Of a stretch of 53,740 nt of DNA, positions 1 through 8,341 are shown in pieces. Both the position numbers and the translations under genes were made by a program. Position 1 is the first letter of the stretch; the number at the start of each line of letters is the position of its first letter. Below the pieces are notes generated by a model, which searched no databases, was not told the DNA's origin, and was given only the letters and a program-made list of their open reading frames with translations. Origin of the DNA: an uncultured Rubrobacteraceae bacterium (GTDB taxonomy: Bacteria; Actinomycetota; Rubrobacteria; Rubrobacterales; Rubrobacteraceae); contig CADCVE010000006.1 of assembly GCA_902806065.1 (NCBI GenBank), positions 1-53,740 on the forward strand. The letters run 5' to 3'.

Positions 1-392
1 GCCCGGTCCATCCGCAACAGCTCCCCCTCGACCCACCGCGCAACGTCCGACGAGCCCGTGACGATCGTCTTGCCGCTACCGTCCCGCGCCTCGGCCGTCG
101 TCGTGCTGCCCTTGAGTTGGCGACGGACGGTATAGTAGCGCCCGGCTATCGCCAGCGTCACCTCGACTACGGAGGGGTCCTTGGAGGAGCCTCCGCTCCA
201 GGGGATCAACTCGTTCGCAAAGCGCGGGCCGCCTCCACGCGAGCCGAAAAAGGCCCACAGGATACTCTCGAAGAGCGTCGACTTGCCCGCCCCGTTTCGG
301 CCGGCCACCCCGATAGCGCCCTCCGGCGGCAACAGTTCGGTCGGCTCCCGGAACTGCTTGTAGTTCTCCATGTACAGCCGCTCCAGGATCAC
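1..392 (-). CDS. sbcC: SbcC/Rad50-like SMC-type ATPase, N-terminal part (runs off window)
   Basis: ATPase partner of the SbcD/Mre11 nuclease in DNA double-strand-end processing. The first 130 codons are visible: a GTG start at 392 (V-I-L-E-R-L), then a Walker A P-loop reading GRNGAGKST near residue 37, followed by the N-terminal ABC-type half of the nucleotide-binding domain. The coiled coil and second half lie beyond base 1. The GTG overlaps the sbcD stop codon (GTGA), so the two are translationally coupled, as is usual for sbcDC. The reading frame has no break inside the window. Family assignment rests on the P-loop and the SbcD neighbour. Confidence 0.85.
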   Translation of the reverse strand, partial: MILERLYMENYKQFREPTELLPPEGAIGVAGRNGAGKSTLFESILWAFFGSRGGGPRFANELIPWSGGSSKDPSVVEVTLAIAGRYYTVRRQLKGSTTTAEARDGSGKTIVTGSSDVARWVEGELLRMDR

Positions 393-1546
393 GCGTCCAC
401 CTCCTCACCCACGGACCTCGCCAGATACTCGCGCCCCTTCGCCAGAAACTCCTCCGCGAAGCCCGCCTCCAACTCTCCGCGCTCCCGCCGTGCCGCGACG
501 AACGACGCGAACTCCTCCTCCAAAGCGCCGAACACCGCCGAGACCGGCCCATCCCCGTTCATATCCTCCGGACGCTCCTCCGGGTGCACCTCCAGGCTGA
601 AGTTCAGGCAGCGGCGCTGCAAGTCGCGCAGCAGCGCCCGGTCTATACCGCTCGCCACCCCGCGCCGCACGTCGTACGCGCGCAGGCGCACTATCGCGTC
701 GTCGAGGTCTACCCCTTCGATCCGCTCCCGGATAGCCTCCGTCAACTCCGGGGCGTCCATGTCTCTTGCCCTTATCTTTTCGAGGTCCAGCATCGGGCGC
801 GTGTCTATCGGGATGTGCTCCACGCTCGACAGATCCCCGCCCTCGAACTCCACGATGGCGAACCCCGGCACCGAGGCGACCTCTCCAAAGCCGAAGCGTT
901 CGGTGGCGCCGGCATAGAAGGCGTTTGGCTTGTGCTCGTGGAACTCGTGGTAGTGGCCGAGGGCGACGTAATCGAAGGCGCCGGAGATCATGCTGGACTG
1001 CAAGTCCGCCTCGCCCATCTCGTGTTGCTTCGCCTCCAGCCCCGGCACCATCCCGTGTGTCACCAGAATATTCACGTCCGCGTCACGAGCGGGGGTAACC
1101 GCTCCCGTCCCGAAGACCGCCCCGTGCGGCACCAGCGTAACGCCCACGCCTACGTCCCCGACCTCGATCAACTCGTAGTCAAGATCGAAGCCGTGCGCGG
1201 AGATCACGTTGACCAGGTTCCCATACTCCAGCGCCGCCGTAGTGGTACGCAGACGTGGCGTCTCGTGGTTGCCAGCGGCGACGAGGTAAGGGATACCGGC
1301 GCGCGCCGTGATGCGGGCTGTCTGCTTCAGGAAGCCGATGATCACGTGCGTCGCCGGGCGCACCGAGTCGAAGACGTCGCCGGAGTGGATCACCAGATCC
1401 ACGTCCCGCTCCAGGATGGCGTCAACCGCTCGTCCATACGCCTCCTGCACATCGACCTCGCGCTGGTTGCGGTTGGACGTTGGGTCGAGCTTGGCGTACC
1501 GGGTGTATCCCAAATGTGTATCCGAGATGTGCGCGATCCTGATTAT
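389..1546 (-). CDS. sbcD: SbcD/Mre11-like DNA repair exonuclease
   Basis: Mn-dependent metallophosphoesterase nuclease that trims DNA ends with SbcC. The phosphoesterase motifs appear in order: HISDTH, SGDVFD, AGNHE, a VTHG segment and GHYH. The C-terminal third is the capping and SbcC-interaction region. The first ordinary start codon, TTG at 1513, lies inside the first motif (the Leu after DTH) and would delete the metal-binding Asp and His. The frame continues upstream as I-I-R-I-A-H-I-S-D-T-H until an in-frame TGA at about 1561-1559. The only start-like codons there are ATA at 1546 or ATC at 1543, with an AAAGGGA Shine-Dalgarno-like run just ahead. I extend to 1546 for that reason. A sequence error or a degraded 5' end are alternatives. 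Confidence 0.85.
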   Translation of the reverse strand: MIRIAHISDTHLGYTRYAKLDPTSNRNQREVDVQEAYGRAVDAILERDVDLVIHSGDVFDSVRPATHVIIGFLKQTARITARAGIPYLVAAGNHETPRLRTTTAALEYGNLVNVISAHGFDLDYELIEVGDVGVGVTLVPHGAVFGTGAVTPARDADVNILVTHGMVPGLEAKQHEMGEADLQSSMISGAFDYVALGHYHEFHEHKPNAFYAGATERFGFGEVASVPGFAIVEFEGGDLSSVEHIPIDTRPMLDLEKIRARDMDAPELTEAIRERIEGVDLDDAIVRLRAYDVRRGVASGIDRALLRDLQRRCLNFSLEVHPEERPEDMNGDGPVSAVFGALEEEFASFVAARRERGELEAGFAEEFLAKGREYLARSVGEEVDA

Positions 1547-1709
1547 CTTATCCCTTTCTCAAATCAACAGTATTGTACGCATACCGCCGATCTTATGAGG
1601 GCCCTGGATGTGTATTTTCGGGACTCTCACAACTTCAATTCTCGTCGTGTCTCGTTTGGCTACATAATCGGACCAGTCTACGATTCACGGTAGTTGCCGG
1701 TCCATTGCC

Positions 1710-2300
1710 TTACTGCCTGTTCTCGAACTCCTGCTCAAACAGAGGGTTGGGCATATCTTCAAGTCGCCTAACAATTTCTTCGAGGAAGCGTCCTGTAGTT
1801 CTTAGTTCCTCTTCCGAAGGCGTCTCAACGCCATGCACTACTTGATTCCTAATTTGTCGGATGTAATTGATCTCCTCACTAAGGGGTTCCGGTACGTCGA
1901 GGCGCTGCAACAGACGCACGATAGAAGACCACCTTTGAGGTGCGCCAGTAGTAAGTTGCTCCTTTTCTGATTTTCGCCGTAGGGTAGATTCTAGAGTGGC
2001 CCAGCGGGACATAAAGAATCCAAGTGCCTCTTCATGTCCTCGTGACCTTACTGCTTCCTCCGCTGACGCGTAAGGATTGCGCGTACTTACTTGGCGACGT
2101 GCTTGCGCATACTTCTCGTATAATTTCTCATCCCCGGCGACTATACTGTCAACAATTTGGTCTACTAGTGGGCGTTCCTCCGTGTCATTGTCAAGGTTTT
2201 CGAGATACGGATCTAGCTCTCTAGGACTGTCCTTGGAAATGAGCTGTAGAAAACGCAACAGAACGTCTGCCCGTCCCATTACAAATTCTCTAGCCTTCAT
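1710..2300 (-). CDS. HEPN-type protein, partner of the RelA/SpoT-like gene
   Basis: A 196-residue, mostly helical, charged protein with no signal peptide or membrane segment. Near the C terminus it has the sequence IRQIRNQVVHG, giving R151-N-x3-H156. This is the R-N-x(3)-H signature of HEPN domains, many of which are RNases in toxin-antitoxin, abortive-infection and CRISPR-linked systems. The start overlaps the last 11 bases of the upstream RelA/SpoT-like gene, so the two are co-translated. Base composition is visibly AT-richer than the SbcD and HerA genes on either side, which suggests later acquisition. HEPN membership is inferred from this motif and the helical character. Catalytic activity and a toxin role are not shown. 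Confidence 0.6.
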   Translation of the reverse strand: MKAREFVMGRADVLLRFLQLISKDSPRELDPYLENLDNDTEERPLVDQIVDSIVAGDEKLYEKYAQARRQVSTRNPYASAEEAVRSRGHEEALGFFMSRWATLESTLRRKSEKEQLTTGAPQRWSSIVRLLQRLDVPEPLSEEINYIRQIRNQVVHGVETPSEEELRTTGRFLEEIVRRLEDMPNPLFEQEFENRQ

Positions 2301-3006
2301 TAGAAACCTTTCCGAATATGTAGCTAGCTAACTCGTAATGGTTCCTAAGCTTGCCTTCTTTAAGCCGAAGTCGTAGATCTCCAGCTTTCTGCAAACGTTC
2401 CAACGCTATCTCTCCTGCAAGCACAAGGCCATTGAGTTCATCTAAGATGGCGTACTCTTCGCTCGATAAATCCCCACTCATAGGTTTGTAGGCCAAATCG
2501 TGTTCAACTTCAGCCCAAGCGTGAACAAGTACAGAAGCTACTTGAACTTCAACTAAAGCACTCGCATAGCGAGTGTCCGTGCCTTCAAGATCAGCAGATT
2601 TTAGCCGAACATGGTAGTGGCGGGCCGCGTAGCCAGAGAACCGTTTCTCATAAGACGGCTCGTTGCTCTCATCAGGAAACATTTTAGTCTTGCTAACATC
2701 AAACGAACCGCGAATCAATCGCTCGACTTCATCAAGATCACCAGGAAAGTACAAAGCTATTCTGACGCCCGCCAGATCAACGATATCATCGTATATATTT
2801 TTTACCTTTCGGTACTTCTTCTCTTCATTCCTCTGATGTACTTTTGTCTTGAGACGATCTGGCCTCTTAGCTCTGTAAGACACGATTGCTCTGATTCCAC
2901 TCTGATCCAGTTCCGCAGAGCATCTCTGCTCACGTATCTGCGCGGCCTTCCGATAGTAATCGTACTCCCGAGAGTACTGTACGAGGAATGTGTCGATTAC
3001 AGTCAT
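2290..3006 (-). CDS. RelA/SpoT-type nucleotidyltransferase domain protein
   Basis: A 238-residue single-domain protein of the RelA/SpoT synthetase fold, which transfers pyrophosphate from ATP to a nucleotide acceptor ((p)ppGpp or a relative, or to tRNA in some toxic members). Visible family features are RAKRPDRL near residue 45, D77-x-AG-x-R82, GYAARHYHV at 125-133, and E153-x-Q155 followed by HAWAEVEHD at 162-170. There is no HD hydrolase, TGS or ACT domain, so it is a small stand-alone type. It overlaps the HEPN gene by 11 bases and shares that gene's AT-rich composition. The pair resembles an alarmone-linked toxin-antitoxin or defence module. Which nucleotide it makes cannot be read from the sequence. 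Confidence 0.75.
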   Translation of the reverse strand: MTVIDTFLVQYSREYDYYRKAAQIREQRCSAELDQSGIRAIVSYRAKRPDRLKTKVHQRNEEKKYRKVKNIYDDIVDLAGVRIALYFPGDLDEVERLIRGSFDVSKTKMFPDESNEPSYEKRFSGYAARHYHVRLKSADLEGTDTRYASALVEVQVASVLVHAWAEVEHDLAYKPMSGDLSSEEYAILDELNGLVLAGEIALERLQKAGDLRLRLKEGKLRNHYELASYIFGKVSNEG

Positions 3007-3027
3007 ATAGAGGACGAAGCTGCAGTC

Positions 3028-5085
3028 CTAGTCCCTCATCCGATCTAGCCCGGAGAGTATCTGCGAGGGCTCGCGCCTCCTGGCTACCGGCCGGTTGCCG
3101 CGAGTGAGGTTCCAGCGGAAGTTCTTGTAAGGGTCGGCGGCGCCGTGGCCCGTGCGGTGTGATGCCTGTACGGCGTCGAGGGCTTCGAAGACTTTCTCTG
3201 GTGGAACGCCCTCTATGTCACCGCGGATGGCGGTTATCTTCGGCGGCTTGCTGGTGAGGTTGCGCATCACAGAGAGGACGGAGGTAGCCGCGTCCTGGCG
3301 GTGCTCGCCGAAGATGTCCGTGCCCTGCTTGCCCATGAGGACCATCGGACGTGGGAAGGTTCCGAAGACTGGAACGGCGTAGTGCGCGTGGCGGCAGAGC
3401 AGACGCCCTTTCTCTAGCTGCAGTAGCTCCTCGCGGGTGGTCGAGGAGAACGAGCGGTAGCTGGAGTTGGTGAGTTCCTCGTCCCCGATGCGACCGTAGA
3501 GGCTCGTCGCCGCGTTGCCGACGACCTCGTCGTGTACTTTGCTCCGGAATTGCTGCGCCCCGAAGAGCGTCAGGTTCAGGTGGCGACCGCGCGCGGAGAT
3601 GTCCACCAGCGTGTCCTTGAGGGAGGAGGTCTTCGAGCCTGACGGCGCGTACTTGTTCAGCTCGTCGACGAAGATTATGAGCTTGTCCACCCCGAGTTGG
3701 CCGCTCTCGGCGAGCTCCCATATCTTGGAGATAACGCTCGTGACGATGAGGTCCTGCGGGATGCCGGTGAGTTGAGAGATGTCTACTACACGCACCTCGC
3801 GGTCGTCGAACGGGCCGTCCACGAGTGGCAGATCGCCGTGATCTACTTTCCCGTGCGCGAGCAGCCCGCCGCACTTGTTCGGGAGCACCTTGAAGCGGTT
3901 TCTGACCTTGGCGATGGTCATGTGGTTGTGGCCGTTCCACGACGAGATGTTCTTGCCGTCCTCGCGGGCAGCCTCGAAGTAGTCGTCGATCTCGTCCAGG
4001 AGGCCGTAGAAGTCCGCCTGTGTCCTGACACCCTTGTCTCGAAGCTCCTCGATAAAGCCCCGGAACTTGTCGTCCATGTCCGAGGGATCGAAGACGTAGC
4101 CCGCATACGGAAGTACGTCGCCGAGCTCCCACAGGATCGGGTAGACGCGCGAGTCCTCGCCGCGCGCGTTCCGTAACGTGTTTAGCTTACGCGCCGGGAT
4201 GCCCTCTGCATGCACGGTCCTCTCTCCAGACTCCATCCCGTACCGCAACGGGGCGAAGATGCGAAGGTTCTCGAAAGGCTGCACCTCCAGCCCTAACGAA
4301 GCGTACATCTCGCGGTCCTCACGCGGCAGGCCCTTCTGCCCCGCACGCTGGTAACGCTCTGCGAGCTCCGGGTCGTCGTCCGGGTCCACCTCCACCGGCT
4401 TGTCCAGGAACAGCAGGTCCGCACCCTTTACGTTGAACATCAGGGCCGCGACCTTCTTGTCCTCGACGGTCTGGAAGGTGCTGGAGATGGTGAACAGGGC
4501 GTGACTGGTCTTGGTCGAGAGGCCGCTCATGCCGGTGATGTTGAGGTGGCCGGCCTCGGGACCGAGGAGGTAGTCCCCGTCCACATAGAGGGGCGTGCGC
4601 TGTGGTGAGCCGTTCTCCTCATTGCCGTTCTCGTGCAGGAGGAGGGGGATGCGGTGGCCGGAGAAGTCCTCCGTGCCCAGGGCGTGCTCTATAGCGGGGC
4701 TGGTGGCGAAGTATACGGGGCCGGTGCGGACGGGGCGTTTGGACTTCTTCTTGTCGTCGCGGTGCTTCGTGGCGAGGACGCGGGCCTTGAAGACCAGGAT
4801 CTCGACGCGCTCCGAGAGGGCTTCGAGGGACGGGTCACCGTCATAAGCGTAGAAGTCATCGAGGAAGCTGGCTAGGTCGGAGTAACGGCGCGGGTCGTCG
4901 AGGACGGCGATGGCGGTCGCGTCCTCCGCCTCGGCGGCGACGATGTGCCCGATGTCCAGGTTCCGGGCTGCTCCGGTCTCGGCGGTCCAGAAGTAGAACT
5001 CGTGGGCCGTCGCGGGGTACTCCTCGCTGGTGACGACCCGGCCGATAGGGCCGGAGGTGAGATCCAGGTATTCCGGGTGCAGCAT
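3028..5085 (-). CDS. herA: HerA-like DNA translocase ATPase
   Basis: A 685-residue hexameric DNA-pumping ATPase of the HerA/FtsK class (DUF87-like), expected to feed DNA to the NurA nuclease. The N-terminal ~130 residues fit a HAS-barrel. The P-loop near residues 184-194 reads GMSGLSTKTS, a variant where Thr replaces the Gly before Lys. I recall this variant from other bacterial DUF87 proteins. Walker B is LIIFVDELNKYAP in the C-terminal third, followed by a sensor/arginine-finger region (SARGRHLNLTLFGAQQ). It starts one base from the end of the NurA-like gene, forming one operon with it. The RelA/SpoT-like start lies 21 bases after its stop. Confidence 0.85.
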   Translation of the reverse strand: MLHPEYLDLTSGPIGRVVTSEEYPATAHEFYFWTAETGAARNLDIGHIVAAEAEDATAIAVLDDPRRYSDLASFLDDFYAYDGDPSLEALSERVEILVFKARVLATKHRDDKKKSKRPVRTGPVYFATSPAIEHALGTEDFSGHRIPLLLHENGNEENGSPQRTPLYVDGDYLLGPEAGHLNITGMSGLSTKTSHALFTISSTFQTVEDKKVAALMFNVKGADLLFLDKPVEVDPDDDPELAERYQRAGQKGLPREDREMYASLGLEVQPFENLRIFAPLRYGMESGERTVHAEGIPARKLNTLRNARGEDSRVYPILWELGDVLPYAGYVFDPSDMDDKFRGFIEELRDKGVRTQADFYGLLDEIDDYFEAAREDGKNISSWNGHNHMTIAKVRNRFKVLPNKCGGLLAHGKVDHGDLPLVDGPFDDREVRVVDISQLTGIPQDLIVTSVISKIWELAESGQLGVDKLIIFVDELNKYAPSGSKTSSLKDTLVDISARGRHLNLTLFGAQQFRSKVHDEVVGNAATSLYGRIGDEELTNSSYRSFSSTTREELLQLEKGRLLCRHAHYAVPVFGTFPRPMVLMGKQGTDIFGEHRQDAATSVLSVMRNLTSKPPKITAIRGDIEGVPPEKVFEALDAVQASHRTGHGAADPYKNFRWNLTRGNRPVARRREPSQILSGLDRMRD

Positions 5086-6246
5086 CTAGTTCCTCCCGTT
5101 CGCGGAAGCATTCGCTGGTGAAGCCGTGGCGAGTTGGCGCTCCAGCCTCGAATATGCTCGTTCGGAGCCCTGGACGAGGGGTTTGAGGAGCTTCTCTACG
5201 TAATGGATGGGGTAGATCATGGCCGGCCAGCGCGAATCGGGCTTGGCGAGTGGCGCACGCTCGGCCATTACCCAGCGTGAGATCTCATCTATCATCTCCG
5301 GTCCCGTATCACGCGGAGCCTCTATCCTCATCAGCGAACCCAGAGCGTCCGCGCCGCGCTGCCGCGGCCACATCCTCAGGTACCAAGAAGTCCGCTGCTC
5401 GTTCAAGTTGCGCCTGAGTTGCCAGTCCGGGACGAAGCTGGTCGTCCGCATCCCCGGCTCCAGGTCCAGCAGCATCGCGACGTCCTTGCCCACGAACTCC
5501 GGGCGTGCCACGCTCTTTATAAGGCCGAGGGCGCGCCGGTTGCTCTCCGCGATGTCCTTTAGCTGGCCGTCCACGGCTATCCAATCGTCCGAGTCCAGCA
5601 CCCGGTCATCCCCCTCCCACCGCCGGAGCATCCCACCCTCCAGCCGCTCCCGCAGCGCCCGGACCCTCACGAGTGACCTCTCCCTCATTCCGACATAGTC
5701 CGAGGGGTCCGCCTCCGACATGTACTCAGCGGAGTCCAGGACCAGGTGCGGGGAGGAGGGGACGTCATCCGGGCCAAGCTGCGAGAAACCGGCCTCGATC
5801 AGGAGATCCCAGAACGCCTCGACCTTCGGGTCTCCGGCGCTGCGCGGCAGGATCACGGCCTGCACCACGACCGGTGGACTCTCCAGCGGCATGCGCGTAA
5901 ACCTGCGGTCGCAACGATTGACGATCGTTGCCGCCACGGTCGCCACGACGACCGGAGACATCTCTATACGCCCGATCTCCCGTGAACTCTGCACCCCGTC
6001 AAGGAAGTAACACAACCGTGAAGCCCCATCATGCACCCCAAAATCCCGGGGACCAGGCGGCGACTCCAGATGATGCGGCCGCCCCCCAGAAACGTCTTCC
6101 TCCTCCAACGGCTGGCGTCCGAACTGCTGGGCTTCGAGGTCGCAAGACCCCGCCCCGGCGGTAACGTAGATACCTCTACGCTCGGCCCCGCTCAGGGCCT
6201 CACTTATCTTCGCCACGAAATCCTTAGGCATACTCCCCGACATCAT
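5086..6246 (-). CDS. nurA: NurA-like nuclease
   Basis: A 386-residue protein matching the NurA pattern: an early acidic motif in FLDGVQSSREIGRI (Asp near residue 88), a second acidic motif in DDWIAVDGQL near residue 220, and a C-terminal IHYVEKLLKPLV segment. NurA enzymes are RNase H-like 5'-3' exonucleases and endonucleases that need HerA for processive resection. The gene abuts herA with no spacer, which supports the pairing. The start is one of two tandem ATGs at 6246/6243; a later ATG six codons in is possible. Sequence identity to archaeal NurA will be low, so the call depends partly on the neighbouring HerA. Confidence 0.75.
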   Translation of the reverse strand: MMSGSMPKDFVAKISEALSGAERRGIYVTAGAGSCDLEAQQFGRQPLEEEDVSGGRPHHLESPPGPRDFGVHDGASRLCYFLDGVQSSREIGRIEMSPVVVATVAATIVNRCDRRFTRMPLESPPVVVQAVILPRSAGDPKVEAFWDLLIEAGFSQLGPDDVPSSPHLVLDSAEYMSEADPSDYVGMRERSLVRVRALRERLEGGMLRRWEGDDRVLDSDDWIAVDGQLKDIAESNRRALGLIKSVARPEFVGKDVAMLLDLEPGMRTTSFVPDWQLRRNLNEQRTSWYLRMWPRQRGADALGSLMRIEAPRDTGPEMIDEISRWVMAERAPLAKPDSRWPAMIYPIHYVEKLLKPLVQGSERAYSRLERQLATASPANASANGRN

Positions 6247-6280
6247 AAAGACGCAGTATACGCAGGGTTTTCACGCAGGA

Positions 6281-6868
6281 CTACGCCTCGTCTTCAGGTT
6301 CAGGTACAGGCAATTCGAACTGCTTCTCGGCAATACCCACCGCCCAGCGGAAGCTGCGCCGGTCCTCATGCGTCCCGGAGTAGGCGTCGCGAGCCATCTT
6401 GAGGACCTTTTTAGCCTCGGCTCGCTGCTCGGGAGCGTTGGGGATCTCCTTGGAGAAAGCATAAGTGAGATCCTCTGCATCCAGATAATAAAAGTGCATA
6501 TACAAAGTCTTCTGACGGCCGAGACCCGAGAGTGCTGCATCACCGCTGACCTGGCTTATGTTCAAGAGAGTACCTACGCTCAGGGGCTCGCCGCTCTCCG
6601 GGTACACGCTTATGGCGAGGCGGACGACGGGGCCGTAGGGGGTCTTGTAGAGTTCGAGGCGGCGTAGGATCCTGGCCGGGCCGCGTACGGCATCTATTTC
6701 GTCCCTCGTCGCCGCAACGACGACGTGACCCTGCGGAGGCCGCATGGACTCACGGGCCTGGGTAGAGATTACCCGTGCCTGCACGCCCCGATCAGCGACC
6801 GCCGCCGCCAGGCTTCGCCGGACGCGCTCAGGAAGGTCGAGCCCTTTGCTGCGAGTCCCTTCCATCAC
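6281..6868 (-). CDS. Conserved hypothetical protein upstream of nurA-herA
   Basis: A 195-residue soluble protein that I do not recognise. The N-terminal half is basic (Arg-rich). The middle has alternating hydrophobic strands (GPVVRLAISVYP, KTLYMHFYYLD), and the C terminus is helical and very acidic (LPVPEPEDEA). There is no signal peptide, membrane helix or clear catalytic motif. The GTG start at 6868 (or ATG at 6865) overlaps the stop of the M20 peptidase gene, and nurA begins 34 bases after its stop, so it sits in the same transcription unit. Its position suggests a link to the nuclease operon, but that is inference only. Confidence 0.6.
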   Translation of the reverse strand: MMEGTRSKGLDLPERVRRSLAAAVADRGVQARVISTQARESMRPPQGHVVVAATRDEIDAVRGPARILRRLELYKTPYGPVVRLAISVYPESGEPLSVGTLLNISQVSGDAALSGLGRQKTLYMHFYYLDAEDLTYAFSKEIPNAPEQRAEAKKVLKMARDAYSGTHEDRRSFRWAVGIAEKQFELPVPEPEDEA

Positions 6869-8211
6869 CCGGCGAACCTCTCGAAGAAGCGAGCGAAGTA
6901 CGCTACGGACTCGAAGTAGTCGTCGAGCCGGACGGACTCATTCGGGGCGTGGATGCGGCTCCCAACGTTCGCCACGGCTCCGGTCATGATCGTGGGTATC
7001 CCGAGCTCCGTCGCCACCAGCGAGGTCGGCCCGCTTCCTCCAACGGTTGGATACACGACCGCCTCCCTACCGGCTTCTCTCCACGTTTCGATGGCCGTCC
7101 GCACCACCGGCGAGTCTACCGGCGTCTTCGCCGCCTCGACCCCGTGCATGTCCACGACTTCGATGTCCGTAAAGCCGCGCTTCCGAAGGTGCTCGCGCAG
7201 GAGGGCCAGCACCGGACCCGGGCTCTGGCCCGCGACGAGCCGGAAGTCCATCTTTACGAACGCCTCGGAGGGGACGATAGTCTTCGCACCGGGTCCCGTG
7301 TAGCCGGACTGGATGCCGGCGATGTTCGCGGTGGGGCGGAGGAGCATCTCTTTTAGGGCCGCCCTGCCGCTGAGGTTGCGGTCGAAGGAGTCCACGCCCC
7401 AGGAGGCTTTCAGGGCGTTTTCGTCCAGGGGGATACTCTCTATCGCTTCGAGGTCATTTTCGGAGGGAGGTTCGATCAGCTCGTCGAGGCCGTCCAGCGT
7501 GATCTCACCATTCTCGTCCTTGATCGTGCGTAGCGCCTGCACGAGACGCCAGGCCGGGTTCGGGGCCAGCCCCCCATACATACTGTGCAAGTCGTGCGAC
7601 GCGCCCCTCGCGCGCAACTCGACATACACCATGCCTTTAGTGCCGCAGAAGATCATGGGCCGCCCCGCGTCATCCTTCATCGACCCCTCCCACAGACACG
7701 CGTCGGCGGAGAGGAAGTCCCCGTTCGAGCGGACAAACGGAGCGAGGTTCGGGCTTCCGATCTCTTCCTCACCCTCGATGAGGAACTTCAACTTGAACGG
7801 CAACGGCCCATGCTCTTCCTGGTACATCCTCAGAGCCTGGATGCGGGCCATCACGTCGCCCTTATCGTCGGCGACCCCGCGCGCAAAGAGGACGCCGTCC
7901 CTGACCTCCGGCTCAAAGGGATCACTCTCCCACAGCTCCAGCGGTTCGGGTGGCTGCACATCGTAATGACCGTAGGAGAGAAGCGTCTTGTCCCCGTCAC
8001 CTGCCTCCGCATAGACGACCGGATGTCCGTCTGTCTCCCTCAACCGGGCCTCGGCGCCCGCTTCTTCGAGCTTCTCCCGGACCCACTCGGCGCATGCGCG
8101 GAAGCCTGCTCCGTCATCAGTTTGGGCGGAGACCGACGGCATCCTCAAGAACTCCACGAGCTCTTCCAGGAATTCGTTCTTCGAGCTGTCCATGCGCCTC
8201 TTTATATCCAC
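6865..8211 (-). CDS. M20 family dipeptidase/metallopeptidase
   Basis: A 448-residue cytosolic zinc peptidase of the M20 (CNDP/ArgE/DapE) clan, cleaving dipeptides or related amides. The metal and catalytic motifs are in order: YGHYDVQP (His ligand), GVADDKG (bridging Asp), EGEEEIGS (catalytic Glu and Glu ligand), and RIHAPNE (C-terminal His ligand). A dimerisation domain sits between about residues 200 and 310. The start is GTG at 8211. ATG at 8193 has a better AAAGAGG ribosome site and may be the true one. It is the first gene of the minus-strand unit. The substrate cannot be deduced. Confidence 0.88.
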   Translation of the reverse strand: MDIKRRMDSSKNEFLEELVEFLRMPSVSAQTDDGAGFRACAEWVREKLEEAGAEARLRETDGHPVVYAEAGDGDKTLLSYGHYDVQPPEPLELWESDPFEPEVRDGVLFARGVADDKGDVMARIQALRMYQEEHGPLPFKLKFLIEGEEEIGSPNLAPFVRSNGDFLSADACLWEGSMKDDAGRPMIFCGTKGMVYVELRARGASHDLHSMYGGLAPNPAWRLVQALRTIKDENGEITLDGLDELIEPPSENDLEAIESIPLDENALKASWGVDSFDRNLSGRAALKEMLLRPTANIAGIQSGYTGPGAKTIVPSEAFVKMDFRLVAGQSPGPVLALLREHLRKRGFTDIEVVDMHGVEAAKTPVDSPVVRTAIETWREAGREAVVYPTVGGSGPTSLVATELGIPTIMTGAVANVGSRIHAPNESVRLDDYFESVAYFARFFERFAG

Positions 8212-8341
8212 GTTGTGCGAGTCCTCCGTCTGGCTTTACGAGAGGTTAGCATCTCAGTTGCGTACCATTCACCTCAAGGCACAATATACGGTAGTTTGAC
8301 GGTGGTGTGGCCCGTAGGATGCTGTTATATTTGCGGCAGGG

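Noticed and set aside
584-1693. Long plus-strand frame opposite sbcD
   Set aside because: It is the complement of a gene with clear nuclease motifs; long opposite frames are common at this GC content and this one shows no domain.
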